Counted from the first letter of the stretch, positions 1-9,774 are shown. The stretch is DNA of 64,000 nucleotides from Sphingobacteriales bacterium (GCA_016711295.1 JADJTE010000009.1:1-64000), one strand, 5' to 3'. Notes: generated from the letters alone by a model not told the origin. Translations and numbers: made by a program.

Positions 1-812
1 CCAACGCCAGCAAGCTATTCGTTATTTGGGTTTAGAAGACCCCTCTGTCGAAGAAATATCACCACGTTTTTCATTCCATATTATAGAAGGTACTGAGGTG
101 CAAAATGCCAGCATAGCAGAAGTTATCAAAAAAGCTGATAACTCCGACATCACCGACGAGGACATCACTCAGACGCACCATAGCTATCAATATAAGTAAA
201 GCAGGCAATAGCAAAGCCCAGCGACTCTTCTACTCCCATTGCCGCGATGCTGTACTTCAAACCATAACCTTTGATTTGCCAGAGCAATTTCTCATACGAC
301 TACTTTATGCGCGCAGCAGTACCAAAGAAAAACAAAAAGGCAAATTGGGTCAAAAGGTTGATTACCAAGCGATGACATTAGCTTTCCAAAACCAGAAAGA
401 TGAACTTAGATGGGGCATATTGCGCTCCGCAATAGAAGTAGAACAAAAAATGAGTGTTTCCGAAAAAGAATTAGACGATGCTATATGGAGTGAGGCAGAA
501 GATTTGGCAATTCAACAATTCGGATTTTTTGATAAAAAAATAATGCGTTTCGTATATGATCATATCGCAAGAGATGAAGATAGAGTACGCGAATATCGGC
601 AGAACATCCTGGGACACAAATCGTTTAAATGGTTGGAAGACCAAATGATTATCAACAAACAAGATATAGACCCAGCATCTCTTGACCTCATTTATAAGGA
701 ATATTTAACCGGATTGACATCATCTTCTGATAACAATAATACCAATTCTGAAACCGATGCTGAATTAGACCCTACCATAGCTACCCTAAGCGAAAGCACG
801 CAAGAATCTTAA
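1..812 (+). CDS. tig: Trigger factor, C-terminal part (partial, frameshifted)
   Basis: Trigger factor is the ribosome-bound chaperone and prolyl isomerase that meets nascent chains at the exit tunnel. Only the C-terminal part lies in the window. Bases 2-199 read open in one frame, ending in a stop. From about base 117 onward the next frame is open and runs to the stop at 812, so one indel probably lies near 165-197. The downstream frame has the family's LPEQF motif just before the C-terminal helical arm, then LRWGIL and a KSFKWL segment, and ends in an acidic Ser/Thr/Asn-rich tail, common in Bacteroidota versions. The position immediately before clpP and clpX is the classic arrangement and supports the call. 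Similarity in the first 60 codons is weaker. Confidence 0.7.
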
Positions 813-898
813 CAGAGCCATTATAAAACCTTTCCCAAAAAAAATTGTGTTGCGCTCCACCTTTGTACCACATTTTTTACCCTTAACCTTTTTTAATT

Positions 899-1623
899 AT
901 GGATTTCGGCAAAGAATTTCGCCAGTATGCCGTTAAGCATCATGGCATGAGCGGTATGCACTTAGATAGCTACCTCGAAAAAACTAACGGCGGCACTATG
1001 ATGCCGATGGGCTTTACGCCGTATGTTATCGAAGAACGCCCGCTCAATATTGCGCAATTAGACGTTTTCTCGCGCATGATGATGGATAGAATTATCTTTA
1101 TGGGTGTGCCCGTAACCGACTATTCTGCAAACGTCATACAAGCACAGATGCTATTTATGGAATCGTTAGACCCACAACGCGACGTGCAAATCTATATCAA
1201 TAGCCCTGGCGGTTCGGTCACAGCAGGCTTAGGTATCTACGACACAATGCAGTATATACTGCCCGACGTAGCCACTATCTGCACGGGTATGGCGGCATCG
1301 ATGGGTGCGGTATTGTTGGCTGCCGGTACCAAAGGCAAACGCACCTGCCTCAAACATAGCCGTGTGATGATACACCAACCCCTCGGCGGCGCACAAGGAC
1401 AAGCCAGCGATATCGAAATATCGTACCGCCTCATCAAACAAATGCAAAAGGAATTGTACGACATCTTAGCAGAGCATACCGAACAACCCTACGAAAAAAA
1501 TAGAAGCCGATTGCGACCGCGATTATTGGATGCGTGCCGACAGAAGCCAAAGCCTACGGCTTGGTCGATGAAGTAGTCCGCGGCAAAAAGGTGCCTAAAC
1601 CCATAAATGCAGATAAGCAATAA
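899..1623 (+). CDS. clpP: ATP-dependent Clp protease proteolytic subunit ClpP (two frameshifts near 3' end)
   Basis: ClpP is the serine protease that forms the double-ring chamber of ClpXP. The catalytic Ser is in GMAASMGA and the His in MIHQP. The Asp-containing segment follows in a different frame. Read as given, the ORF stops at 1576 with a scrambled tail. Removing one A from the A-run at about 1494-1500, and one base near 1542, restores the family's C-terminus (EADCDRDYW, then AKAYGLVDEV) and a stop at 1621-1623. Length is about 240 residues, somewhat longer than the E. coli enzyme because of an N-terminal extension. A TTG and a near-consensus -7 element (CACCTTTG, 858-865) lie upstream. 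It sits between tig and clpX. Confidence 0.93.
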
Positions 1624-1785
1624 GCAGAACCCAACAGCTATTTTTGATTTGCCTACTCGTAACCTCAAAAATAGCTGCAATATGAACCATAACCATATAT
1701 TTGAGCGTAGAACGTTTGCGACAACGCTCTGCGCTTTTTTAACGCCAAATCTATCCTATAAAAACCATAACACTTCCATATATAT

Positions 1786-3023
1786 ATGGCACGACGAAAC
1801 AATGATACCATGTGTTCTTTTTGCGGGCCCCCCAAACATCAAGTACAAATACTCATAGAGGGCGGCGCGCTTGCATCTGCGATGTCTGCGTAGAACAAGC
1901 TATGACCATCATACGCGAAGAACAACAAGGTGGTAAAGGTAAGCAGATAACAGACCTATCCAAAAACATCAAGCCCCAACAAATTAAAAAGCATTTAGAC
2001 CAATATGTCATAGGACAAGATGCCGCTAAAAAAGTAATCGCCGTAGCTGTATATAACCACTACAAACGCCTCAACCAGCCCATACATAACGACGATATAG
2101 AAATAGAAAAATCTAATATCCTGCTCGTAGGACATACGGGCACAGGCAAAACCCTTATCGCCCGAACCATAGCGCGGCTGCTCAACGTCCCGTTTACCAT
2201 CGTCGATGCCACCGTATTGACCGAAGCTGGTTATGTGGGCGAAGACGTAGAAAGTATATTGAGCCGCCTGTTACAAGTATGCGACTATAACGTAGCTGCC
2301 GCCGAAAAAGGCATTGTCTATATAGATGAAATAGACAAAATTGCCCGCAAACAAGATAATCCATCTATCACACGCGACGTATCGGGCGAGGGCGTACAAC
2401 AAGGTTTGCTCAAATTGCTTGAAGGCTCGGAGGTATTGGTGCCCCCACAAGGCGGACGCAAACACCCCGACCAAAAAATGGTCAAAATAAATACGCATAA
2501 TATTTTGTTTATATGCGGCGGCGCATTCGACGGCTTAGAAAAAGTGATTGCCAAGCGCGTGCGCACTAATGTAATGGGCTTCAATTCGGACAACGTAGGT
2601 GGGCATAACGAAAAAGAAAGTCTATTGCGCTACGTTAGCCCGCAAGACATCAAATCGTTCGGCAATACCCGAATTGGTAGGACGCGTGCCCTCGTCACCT
2701 ACTTAGAACCTCTAAGCCCCCAAGCACTACGCGCCATCTTGACCGAGCCGAAAAATGCCATTATCAAACAATACCAAAAATTATTGGCAATGGAAAATAT
2801 CGACCTGCTATTTACCGACGAAGCCCTCGACTTTATCGTCGAAAAAGCCACCGAATTTAAACTCGGCGCACGCGGCTTGCGCTCTATCTGCGAAGCCATC
2901 ATGACCGATGCTATGTTCGACCTACCCTCGCAAAACGATATTACTCAATTTACAGTAACACTCGAATATGCCCAAGAAAAACTAAGTAAAGACCAAATAC
3001 AAGCACTCAAAATAGCCTCTTAA
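1786..3023 (+). CDS. clpX: ATP-dependent Clp protease ATP-binding subunit ClpX (frameshift near 5' end)
   Basis: ClpX is the AAA+ unfoldase that delivers substrates to ClpP. I place the start at the ATG at 1786, because that frame encodes the first half of the N-terminal zinc finger (MCSFCG). The second half (ICDVC) is in the frame that continues to 3023, so a single indel lies near 1858-1872. Further motifs are Walker A GHTGTGKT, pore loop GYVG, Walker B VYIDEIDKI and a sensor-2 region GARGLRSI. The length of about 410 residues is normal. An internal start at 1812 in the main frame would lose half the zinc finger and is unlikely to be real. It probably shares a transcript with clpP, although about 160 bp separate the two. 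Confidence 0.95.
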
Positions 3024-3043
3024 AACATCTGCCCTACCCTACT

Positions 3044-3652
3044 ATGTCGTTCAAAGCCCACCCTTGGCACGGTATATCTCCTGGCGAACATTGCCCCGAC
3101 ACCGTTACTGCATTCATCGAAATAGTGCCTACCGATACGGTTAAGTACGAAATTGACAAACAAAGCGGCTACCTCAAAATAGACCGACCCCAAAAATATT
3201 CTAATATAGTACCCGCCCTATACGGATTTATCCCGCGCACTTATTGCGACGAACAAATAGCGCGTTATTGTGCTGCCCACAGCGACGGAATACCCGTCAG
3301 CAAGGGCGACGGCGACCCCTTAGACATTTGTATTCTCACCGAGCGCAATATCCCACATGGCGATATCTTGGTGCAAGCCATACCTATCGGCGGATTGCGC
3401 ATGATAGACAAAGGCGAAGCAGACGACAAAATTATTGCCGTCTTAAAAGATGACGACTTATACGGCTCTTGGCGCGACATCAGCGACTGCCCCACTGCCA
3501 TCATCGACCGCCTACGACACTATTTCCTGACCTATAAAGACTTACCTGGGCAAACCGAGCGACGCTGCCAAATTACACATGTCTACGACCGACAAGCGGC
3601 GCACGAGGTGATACGTTGTAGCCAAGCCGATTATGCAGCTAAATTTCAATAA
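3044..3652 (+). CDS. ppa: Inorganic pyrophosphatase (family I)
   Basis: This soluble enzyme hydrolyses pyrophosphate to two phosphates and so drives biosynthetic reactions that release PPi. The family I signature is visible as GDGDPLDICIL (about residues 87-97), preceded by the substrate-binding Lys and Tyr region (VKYEIDK, then ALYGFIPRTY). The closely spaced Asp residues are the metal ligands. At 202 residues it is slightly longer than the E. coli enzyme and belongs to the subgroup common in Bacteroidota. It begins 20 bp after clpX and is followed 9 bp later by metF, so the three may be co-transcribed. No frameshift is visible. Confidence 0.93.
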   Translation: MSFKAHPWHGISPGEHCPDTVTAFIEIVPTDTVKYEIDKQSGYLKIDRPQKYSNIVPALYGFIPRTYCDEQIARYCAAHSDGIPVSKGDGDPLDICILTERNIPHGDILVQAIPIGGLRMIDKGEADDKIIAVLKDDDLYGSWRDISDCPTAIIDRLRHYFLTYKDLPGQTERRCQITHVYDRQAAHEVIRCSQADYAAKFQ

Positions 3653-3661
3653 TCTATTGCC

Positions 3662-4614
3662 TTGAAAGTTACCGAACACTTACAAAACACCACCCGCTCG
3701 CTCATCTCATTCGAGATTTTGCCGCCTCTTAAAGGCAAGAGTATTGGGTCGCTATACCGTATTTTGGACGAACTGATGGCATTCAAACCGCCCTTTATCA
3801 ACGTCACCTACCACCGCGCCGAGTACAAATTTAAACAACTTGGCAATGGACTGTTCGAGCGCGTATATACCCGCAAACGCCCAGGTACTGTGGGAATCTG
3901 CGCCGCCATTGCGTTTAAATATGGTATAGATGCCGTTCCGCACTTAGTTTGCGGCGGCTTTTCGCGTGCCAGAACCGAAGATGCCCTCTTGGACCTCAAC
4001 TATCTGGGTATAAACAACGTATTGCTGCTGCGTGGCGATGCCGCCGTAGGCGAACCCACATTCTCTGCCGAAGCCAACGGGCACCGCAACGCTCTCGAAT
4101 TGGTGCGACAAGCCGTCAACCTGAACAACGGCATATATATAGACGATGACCTGCAAGACCCCATCAAGACCGATTTCTGTATTGGCGTGGCAGGCTATCC
4201 CGAAAAACATTTTGAAGCACCCAATGCCGTCGCCGACCTACGCTACTTGAAGCAAAAAGTAGATGCGGGTGCGCATTATATCGTAACACAAATGTTTTTC
4301 GACAATAAAAAATATTTCGACTTCGTAGCCCAATGCCGCGCCATAGGCATTACCGTACCTATCATTCAGGCATCAAACCCATTACTAATATACAGCAGGT
4401 ATCGCGTATTCCCGGAATATTTCATATTCAAATCCCCGATGACCTGACCAAAGCCCTCGAAAATGCCAAAAATAAAGAAGCCGTCCGACAAGTAGGTACG
4501 GAATGGGCAACTATGCAAAGCCGCGAATTGATAGCCGCCAAAGTGCCTTGCGTACATTTTTATACGATGAGTAGCGTAGAACCATTCAAAGAAATCATGA
4601 AAGCAATAAGCTAA
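3662..4614 (+). CDS. metF: Methylenetetrahydrofolate reductase (one frameshift)
   Basis: MetF reduces 5,10-methylene-THF to 5-methyl-THF with an FAD cofactor and feeds methionine synthesis. The N-terminal part has SFEILPP, containing the catalytic Glu of the TIM barrel. LLLRGD and the segment ending VTQMFFDN are family hallmarks. At about 4366 the sequence ATTCAGGC appears to lack one C. Restoring it converts VPIIQ into VPIIPGIKPI and joins the barrel to the C-terminal frame ending at 4614. The only upstream start in frame is a TTG at 3662, 10 bp after ppa, so the true start is uncertain. The length of about 317 residues is typical. Confidence 0.92.
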
Positions 4615-4651
4615 CACGCGCACGCCGTGCCCCATTTTTATACCCCAAATA

Positions 4652-4682
4652 TTGCTCAAAAATATACCTTTGCGTATCTTTG
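4652..4682 (+). promoter_or_regulatory. Predicted Bacteroidota-type promoter
   Basis: A TTG at 4652-4654 and a TATCTTTG at 4675-4682 are separated by 20 bp. This matches the phylum's primary sigma consensus (TTG, about 20 bp, TAnnTTTG). A second -7-like TACCTTTG sits at 4665-4672. The promoter points into the truncated repeat and the lipoprotein remnant just downstream, and may have served that gene before it decayed. Confidence 0.45.
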
Positions 4683-4689
4683 CCCCTTA

Positions 4690-4760
4690 GTAACTATTTA
4701 GGGTATGGGGTTTTGGGTTATATCTATCTAATAATGCCTGAAACCATTGCATATTCGATA
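4690..4760 (+). repeat. MITE-like repeat family 1, truncated copy (left end only)
   Basis: This copy starts with the family's terminal sequence GTAACTATTTAG and follows the other two copies (37337-37449 and 60211-60339) through a shared ATCTAATAATGCC block to ATATTCGATA. The right half, including the matching inverted terminus, is missing. The sequence then joins abruptly to the lipoprotein fragment at 4761. Confidence 0.7.
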
Positions 4761-4891
4761 CCTGCTATGAATGTGTCTTAGCAGGCGCAAGCAGCGAACT
4801 TTGCGAAGGCGATAACGGCATGAGTGCTTCTGACCTCGAAGAGGCAGTCGATGCCCTCGAAATATTGGGCTATACTTGCACGCAAAAATAA
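4761..4891 (+). pseudogene. Remnant of a Cys-rich small lipoprotein (paralog of the next gene)
   Basis: About 42 codons are open, starting CYEC and ending YTCTQK before a TAA at 4889. They align with the mature part of the neighbouring lipoprotein: CYxC, then CEGD, a DALE motif and a final TCT. No start codon, signal peptide or lipobox precedes it, because the 5' part has been replaced by the truncated repeat at 4690-4760, which contains a stop in this frame. It looks like a decayed tandem duplicate. Confidence 0.65.
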
Positions 4892-4937
4892 TCCTCATTT
4901 AGTCATTTCATCATTTTTCAATTACGTTTTACTAAAC

Positions 4938-5135
4938 ATGAAAAAAATTGTATTTTTTGTAGCGTTCTTGGGCTTTACCGCCCTATTTATCGGCTGTACC
5001 AACGAAACATGCTACGTATGCACCACTGGCGCCGCCTCTAACACCCACTGCGAGGGCGATTTCGCCAATCTTAGCGAATTGGAGACTTACATTGATGCGT
5101 TGGAAGGGAATGGCTCAACTTGTACCCTCCAATAG
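4938..5135 (+). CDS. Small Cys-rich lipoprotein, unknown function
   Basis: This 65-residue protein begins MKKIVFF, followed by a hydrophobic signal segment and lipobox LFIGC, so it should be lipid-anchored on the cell envelope. The mature part has four further cysteines in the pattern CYVC, HC and TC, able to form two disulfides or bind a metal. It also has an acidic helix-like stretch (LSELETYIDALEG). I chose the ATG at 4938 over a longer in-frame ORF from 4824 because only this start gives a signal peptide. A paralogous fragment lies directly upstream. I know of no function for it. Confidence 0.75.
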   Translation: MKKIVFFVAFLGFTALFIGCTNETCYVCTTGAASNTHCEGDFANLSELETYIDALEGNGSTCTLQ

Positions 5136-5163
5136 TTCAGTTGGCTACTCATTTATATAGCCC

Positions 5164-5198
5164 AACGCCGCCACCATATATATAGTAGCGGCGTTTTT
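5164..5198. terminator. Intrinsic terminator between convergent genes
   Basis: AACGCCGC (5164-5171) pairs with GCGGCGTT (5188-5195), followed by a short T-run on the plus strand. It follows the lipoprotein gene and lies just past the end of the minus-strand methyltransferase. Confidence 0.65.
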
Positions 5199-5250
5199 CT
5201 GTGAACCAAAATCTTGCGCAGCACTGGTTCGGTACTACAATAATATCAGT

Positions 5251-6001
5251 TCATGCACCGCCTTCCATACCGCGCTGACGCAGGGCTTCGTAGAGTATCA
5301 TGCCCGTTGCTACTGATACATTATACGAATCGAAGGTGCGCTGATGGGTATTTTACTTGCACATCGGCTAATTTTAAGAAAGCAGGGCTTACGCCTTTGC
5401 CCTCCGCCCCCAAAATAAAGGCTGTGGCTTGGGTCAAGTCGGATTGGTGTAGCCATTGTTCGGTTTGTAGGGTGGTAGCGACAATCTGAACCCCGTTGTC
5501 TTTCAGTTCGCGCAATGCGAGGTCTATAAAACGCACGCGGCAAATGGGTACTTGCAACAAAGCCCCTGCCGATGCCTTTATTGCGTCGGCACTAATGGGT
5601 GCAGCTCCTTTTTCGGCAACTATAATGCCGTATACGCCTACACAAGCAGCAGTACGAGCAATAGCCCCAAAATTGCCGATGTCGGTAATACCGTCGCATA
5701 CGAGCAACAAGGGGTTTTCGCCTTTATCGTAGGCAAGAGCCAATATATCTTCGAGGCTGCAATAATCGACCAAAGCGGCATATCCCGCTACGCCCTGATG
5801 GTTGCGCGGTGCAATTCGGTCGAGGGTTTCGGATGGCACATATTGGAGTGGAATGTCGCGCTCGCGGGCAATGCGCACAATATCGCGCAGTCCGTCGCCA
5901 TTAGCCCCTTTCTGCAACAATAATTTATCAAAGGTTCGGTGAGCAGATAGGGCTTCGAGGATAGGATGCCGCCCATAAAGCAAATTTTCGGGAAATTTCA
6001 T
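5251..6001 (-). CDS. rlmB: 23S rRNA 2'-O-ribose methyltransferase, SpoU/TrmH family (RlmB-like; frameshift near 3' end)
   Basis: This SPOUT methyltransferase is predicted to methylate the 2'-OH of a guanosine in 23S rRNA using S-adenosylmethionine. The N-terminal substrate-binding part begins with LLYGRHPILEAL. The SPOUT motifs are DGITDIGNFGAIARTA (motif 1) and FILGAEGKGVS (motif 2). The third motif, normally around SLNVSVA, appears as SYNVSVATGMILYE in a different frame. One indel near 5325-5340 restores it and extends the gene to a TGA at 5251-5253. About 250 residues is normal. RlmB is the best family match, but another TrmH paralog with the same fold cannot be excluded. Confidence 0.85.
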
Positions 6002-6175
6002 AATAAATCAGTGACAAAACACGCTAATTAAAGACTAAATAACAGTATAGCACAAAATTACCTAATAATCGGCATTTTTATTGGTTAAAAATTTGGTGGT
6101 TTATAAAATTTGCCTTTCCTTTAAGCGGTCATACTACACCGACTTTAATTTTCAGTCTTTTTTCTATCAATTATC

Positions 6176-6559
6176 ATGGCAAGGCAACAATACGTACTTG
6201 ATTATATCATAAAATCATCACCCGCCATTTTATATAATTTTTTGGCTACGCCTTCGGGTTTAGCCCAATGGTTTGCCGACGAAGTAGATCAACACAATGA
6301 CATCCTTACGTTTGTGTGGGAGGGCTATGGCGAACAAGCCAAAATATTAGGGCAAGAAGATGATGAGTTCATTCGTTTTGAGATGGAAAGTGGCGAAGCG
6401 GGAGAGTATTTAGAGTTTAGGATAGACAAGTCGGAAGTAACAGACGATACCATACTTATTGTCACCGATTTTTCAGATGAAGGCGAATATGACGACATCA
6501 AACGACTGTGGGACAGCCAAATAGATACCCTTTTGTCGCGTTTGGGTGCCCGCAATTAA
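6176..6559 (+). CDS. START-like (SRPBCC fold) domain protein
   Basis: This 127-residue protein is of the short START/AHSA1-like type found throughout Bacteroidota. Visible features are an N-terminal strand-helix (YVLDYIIKSSPAILYNFL), the PSGLAQWFAD motif typical of AHSA1-like folds, and a C-terminal long helix (DIKRLWDSQIDTLLSRLG). The protein is acidic. Members have a hydrophobic ligand cavity, but the substrate is unknown. It is transcribed alone and faces the convergent RNase H gene 21 bp away. Confidence 0.8.
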   Translation: MARQQYVLDYIIKSSPAILYNFLATPSGLAQWFADEVDQHNDILTFVWEGYGEQAKILGQEDDEFIRFEMESGEAGEYLEFRIDKSEVTDDTILIVTDFSDEGEYDDIKRLWDSQIDTLLSRLGARN

Positions 6560-6580
6560 TACATAGACGGTTAAATGGGC

Positions 6581-7204
6581 TTATTTTCGTCCAAAATCGG
6601 CGGGATTTTCGCCCCAATTATCGGTATCCCACTTCAATACGGGATTGGTATAGGTGTTTTGTCGTAACCAAACAAGGGCGCGGTCTATCAATTCAAATAA
6701 TTTTTCGGTACTGGGGTCTCGCTCTAATTGAGTACGCACCTCTTTATCCTTCACCCATTTAATGGCATTCCGCGAATCAGAATAGATGGGTGTCAGGGGC
6801 AATTCGCGTTTTTTCAGGTAAGCCAATCCGTGTACGATGGCTAAAAATTCGCCAATATTATTGGTGCCTCGCGGTAGAGGTCCGAAATGGAATAGCTGTT
6901 TGCGGCTCGCTGTATCTACGCCTCTATATTCCATCAATCCTGGGTTGCCGCTACAAGCCGCATCTACCGATAAACTTGGCACAATGGGCTGCTCAGTATT
7001 CGGAGTAGGCAATAAGGTCAAGTCGGGCGGCGTATTTTGCTCAGCACCCGTTGCGGAAAGCGGCTTCGGCGGTGTCTAAACTTTCAAAGATTGATACCGA
7101 GCCTGCGCAAAGCCATCGACCTGGGCTTTGCACTCGTCCCAAGTACGGAATATCCCGGTTTTCCTGCCCGTCCATACGACATAATATTTTTTTTTGCTGC
7201 TCAT
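6581..7204 (-). CDS. rnhA: Ribonuclease H with N-terminal viroplasmin domain (two frameshifts)
   Basis: It hydrolyses the RNA strand of RNA-DNA hybrids, removing primers and R-loops. The catalytic part (from 7021 downward) shows the four acidic residues of RNase H1: Asp in SVDAACSGNPG, Glu in GEFLAIVHGL, Asp in YSDSRNA and Asp in KWDTDNW. It ends with the frequent ADFGRK. Upstream in another frame is a hybrid-binding (viroplasmin/Cauli_VI) domain starting at the ATG at 7204: KKYYVVWTGRKTGIF, then QVDGFAQARYQS. Indels near 7078 and 7055 separate the two. A fused length of about 207 residues matches this RNase H subfamily. Confidence 0.88.
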
Positions 7205-7227
7205 ACGCGATAATTTATACTATTGGT

Positions 7228-7493
7228 CTGATTTTTAAGTTTTGAGTAAAAAAATAACGGGAGCATATTACTCGCGCCCTTGCTACAATTTATAACACAG
7301 ACGATTAGGATATCGCCCCTACGGGGTATTTTCTATTAGGATGTCGCCCTGAAAGGGCTTAGAAAATGGTCATTGTCGGTTTTTCTATTAGTAGTTTCTA
7401 ATTTTGAGTAAAAAAAATGACCTGAACATCTTGCTTGCGCCCTTGCCACAAAGCAGCATTTAGCAAAATTTGTTACCAAAACTTAAAAATCAG
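7228..7493. repeat. Terminal-inverted-repeat element, family 2 (with internal REP-like hairpins)
   Basis: This 266-bp element is bounded by perfect 16-bp inverted repeats: CTGATTTTTAAGTTTT at 7228-7243 and its reverse complement at 7478-7493. Inside is a GAGTAAAAAAA...CGCGCCCTTGC module present twice. There are also two short palindromes of the form TTAGGATGTCGCCC...GGGC (about 7304-7375). Related sequence occurs at 29057-29528 and as a half copy at 56221-56279. No coding capacity is visible. The right terminus overlaps the stop codon of the adjacent methyltransferase gene. Confidence 0.75.
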
Positions 7494-8411
7494 AACACTA
7501 TTTTGTTGCTATCGTCTATTTTCTGCCCGACAGCGTGCCAATAAGGGGCTTGCTTCGAAAATCGAATATTAGTCAAGCCCGCTTGGTGCATCATATCGGC
7601 TATTTGCGCCCGCGAAAATCGCTGTTCTAAGGGGTGTGCCAAATCGGTCGAGTGCGTCGTTTCTGATAACATACCACGATTGGTTTTCGTAGAACTGCAA
7701 AGGTATTCGGGCTCGCCAATGAAGGGGCGCGCCTATTCGCTTCAAGGCACGGCATAAGCCCACTAAGGGCAGGTAGCATACGACAGCTAATAGTTCGCAC
7801 AAGAGGTGCTTGGGTCGGCGCGGCAACCTCGATACAAAATGGCGCAGCATATTGACCAAGGCAAATAATACTCGATAGCCCGTGCTTCGGTTGTCGAGAT
7901 TATAATAAATATATAACAGAAACCAGCCACCCGTTTTTAGCTTGGCAACAGCGTCGTGCAGGGCTTGGGCGGTATTGGGTATGTGGTGCAATACGCCCAG
8001 TGAATAGGCGAAATCGAAATGATTATCGGGATAAGGCAGGCGGCTTAAGTCGGTACGGCATAGTGCTACGCGGTCATTATTGCCTAATAGCGCGTCGGCA
8101 GCAAAAATGGCATCGCTGGGGTCTATGCCCGTTATATGTGCTACGCGCGGCAATAGGTATTGCATAAATCGCCCGCTCCCGCAGCCCAAATCTAAGGCAC
8201 GGTGATGGGGCAGCAGCATCTCGTCGGTCACTATATCAAAATATTGCGCTCCGATACGGGCTATATCTGCATCGCTAAACCCGTGAAATGCTTGCCATTC
8301 TGCTCCGAAAGCGGCAACGGTGTCCGAATCTACATTGCTACCCTCGCCCCCTACGACAGATATAGTACGGTGGGCAGTGGTTATATAGCTTAATGGGTAG
8401 GTTTCAGGCAT
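7490..8411 (-). CDS. Class I SAM-dependent methyltransferase (frameshift near 3' end)
   Basis: The Rossmann-fold SAM-binding motif I is ALDLGCGSGRFMQ (about residues 71-83), motif II is the acidic GIDPSD, and a post-I loop reads YSLGVLHHIPN as in UbiE/COQ5-like enzymes. A hydrophobic, basic middle segment (residues 165-235) may be membrane-associated. At about 7637-7650 the frame changes. The other frame gives the likely true C-terminus (LEQRFSRAQIADMM, then FSKQAPYWHAVGQK) with a TGA at 7490-7492 inside a repeat terminus. The substrate is unknown. The next minus-strand gene upstream is the E2 acyltransferase, 5 bp away, suggesting co-transcription. Confidence 0.85.
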
Positions 8412-8416
8412 AGCCC

Positions 8417-9694
8417 TTAAATCATCATTCGGATAGGTTCTTGTAATAGCGATTGTAGGGTTTGGAGGAATTTAGCTCCCGTAGCCCCATCGACTACGCG
8501 GTGGTCGCAAGACAAGGTAAGTTTTAGGCGGTTGGCAATTTTGATTTCGCCATTAACTACTGCTGGCACCTCCGCAATTTTGCCTACTGCCAGAATACAA
8601 CTGTCGGGCGGATTGATGATAGCCGTAAATTCGTCTATATCAAACATGCCTAAGTTAGAAATAGTAAACGTATTGCCTTGCATATCGGCAGTTTGCAACT
8701 TGCGGTCTTTGGCTTGCTGTGCTAATTCGCGGGTTGTTGTGGCTATTTGGCTCAACGACATTTGGTCGGCATGGCGCAATACGGGTACGAGCAAACCTTC
8801 TTCGACGGCTACGGCTACGCCTATATTAATTTGTTTGTTGAGGCGTATCACATCTCCCAGCCACGATGAGTTGATAACGGGGTGTTGGCGCAAAGCCATG
8901 GCTACGGCTTTGACGATGAGGTCGTTGAAAGATATTTTTACAGGCGATAGGGCGTTGAGTTGTTGGCGATAAGCCACGAGGTTGTCCATTGCCACTTCCA
9001 TTTTGAGGTAGAAGTGCGGGGCGCTGAATTTGCTTTCTGCCAAACGTCTCGCAATGGTCTTGCGCATTTGCGAAATGCGCGTATCTTCGTAGTCGCTGCT
9101 TGCGGGAGCGGTTGAGCTAAGTTGTTCTTGCACTATAACGGGTGTTTCTTTAACCACATTAGCCGCTACTTGTTGTTGCTGTTGCGATAAATAAACTTCT
9201 ATATCGCGTTTCACGATTCGCCCGTCGTCGCCTGTACCTGTCAGGGTATTTAGGTCTATACCCGATGCGCTCGCCATACTTTTGGCTAAGGGCGATGCTT
9301 TGATGCGTCCGTCGTTGGTGGCTTGGGTGGTGGCTTGGGTGGTGGCTTGGGTGGTTTCGTGGGTATTTGTCGTTAGGGGAGTGGTAGTTTCTTGGGGTGC
9401 GGGTGCTTGGGTTGTAGTAGTGGTGCTACTACTTGACAAGAGGGCTGATATATCTTCGCCGGCTTTACCAATAATTGCTAGAATAGCTCCTATGGCAACG
9501 GGTGCGCTATTGTCGGCGCGATAAAGCAAAACGCCGTCTTCGGGAGCGTTGAACTCCATAGTTGCCTTGTCGGTTTCGATGTCGGCGAGCAAATCGCCGT
9601 TTTGTACTACATCGCCTACGTTTTTATGCCACGCCGATATAACGCCTTCGGTCATGGTGTCGCTCATGAGCGGCATTTTTACTATTTCTGCCAT
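8417..9694 (-). CDS. pdhC: Dihydrolipoamide acetyltransferase (E2) of pyruvate dehydrogenase complex
   Basis: This is the E2 core subunit of a 2-oxo acid dehydrogenase complex, transferring acetyl groups from lipoate to CoA. A single lipoyl domain covers residues 1-75, with the lipoylated Lys43 in ETDKATMEF. A Thr/Gln/Ala-rich linker containing repeated TTQA units follows. The E1/E3-binding domain is at about 130-170 (KASPLAKSMA...GRIVKRDI). The acyltransferase domain runs from about 205 to the end, with catalytic His in DHRVVDGATGAKFL. The length of 425 residues and single lipoyl domain fit Bacteroidota PdhC. Acetyl rather than branched-chain or succinyl specificity is inferred from overall resemblance. 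No E1 or E3 gene is in the window. Confidence 0.88.
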   Translation of the reverse strand: MAEIVKMPLMSDTMTEGVISAWHKNVGDVVQNGDLLADIETDKATMEFNAPEDGVLLYRADNSAPVAIGAILAIIGKAGEDISALLSSSSTTTTTQAPAPQETTTPLTTNTHETTQATTQATTQATNDGRIKASPLAKSMASASGIDLNTLTGTGDDGRIVKRDIEVYLSQQQQQVAANVVKETPVIVQEQLSSTAPASSDYEDTRISQMRKTIARRLAESKFSAPHFYLKMEVAMDNLVAYRQQLNALSPVKISFNDLIVKAVAMALRQHPVINSSWLGDVIRLNKQINIGVAVAVEEGLLVPVLRHADQMSLSQIATTTRELAQQAKDRKLQTADMQGNTFTISNLGMFDIDEFTAIINPPDSCILAVGKIAEVPAVVNGEIKIANRLKLTLSCDHRVVDGATGAKFLQTLQSLLQEPIRMMI

Positions 9695-9774
9695 TGTGTG
9701 TCGTTGGGTATATTTTTTGTATGTGCAGGAGTAAGGCTTTTTTGGAGCAAATTGATTGGATATGTTATTTGGAA

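Noticed and set aside
1480..1560. Programmed ribosomal frameshift in clpP and other genes
   Set aside because: Breaks occur in dozens of unrelated genes, in both directions, mostly in homopolymers without slippery-site or structure signals. Independent programming is implausible.
9290..9370. Short tandem repeat as a mobile or regulatory element
   Set aside because: The GTGGCTTGG repeats encode the Thr/Gln/Ala-rich linker of the E2 subunit and are explained by that protein.
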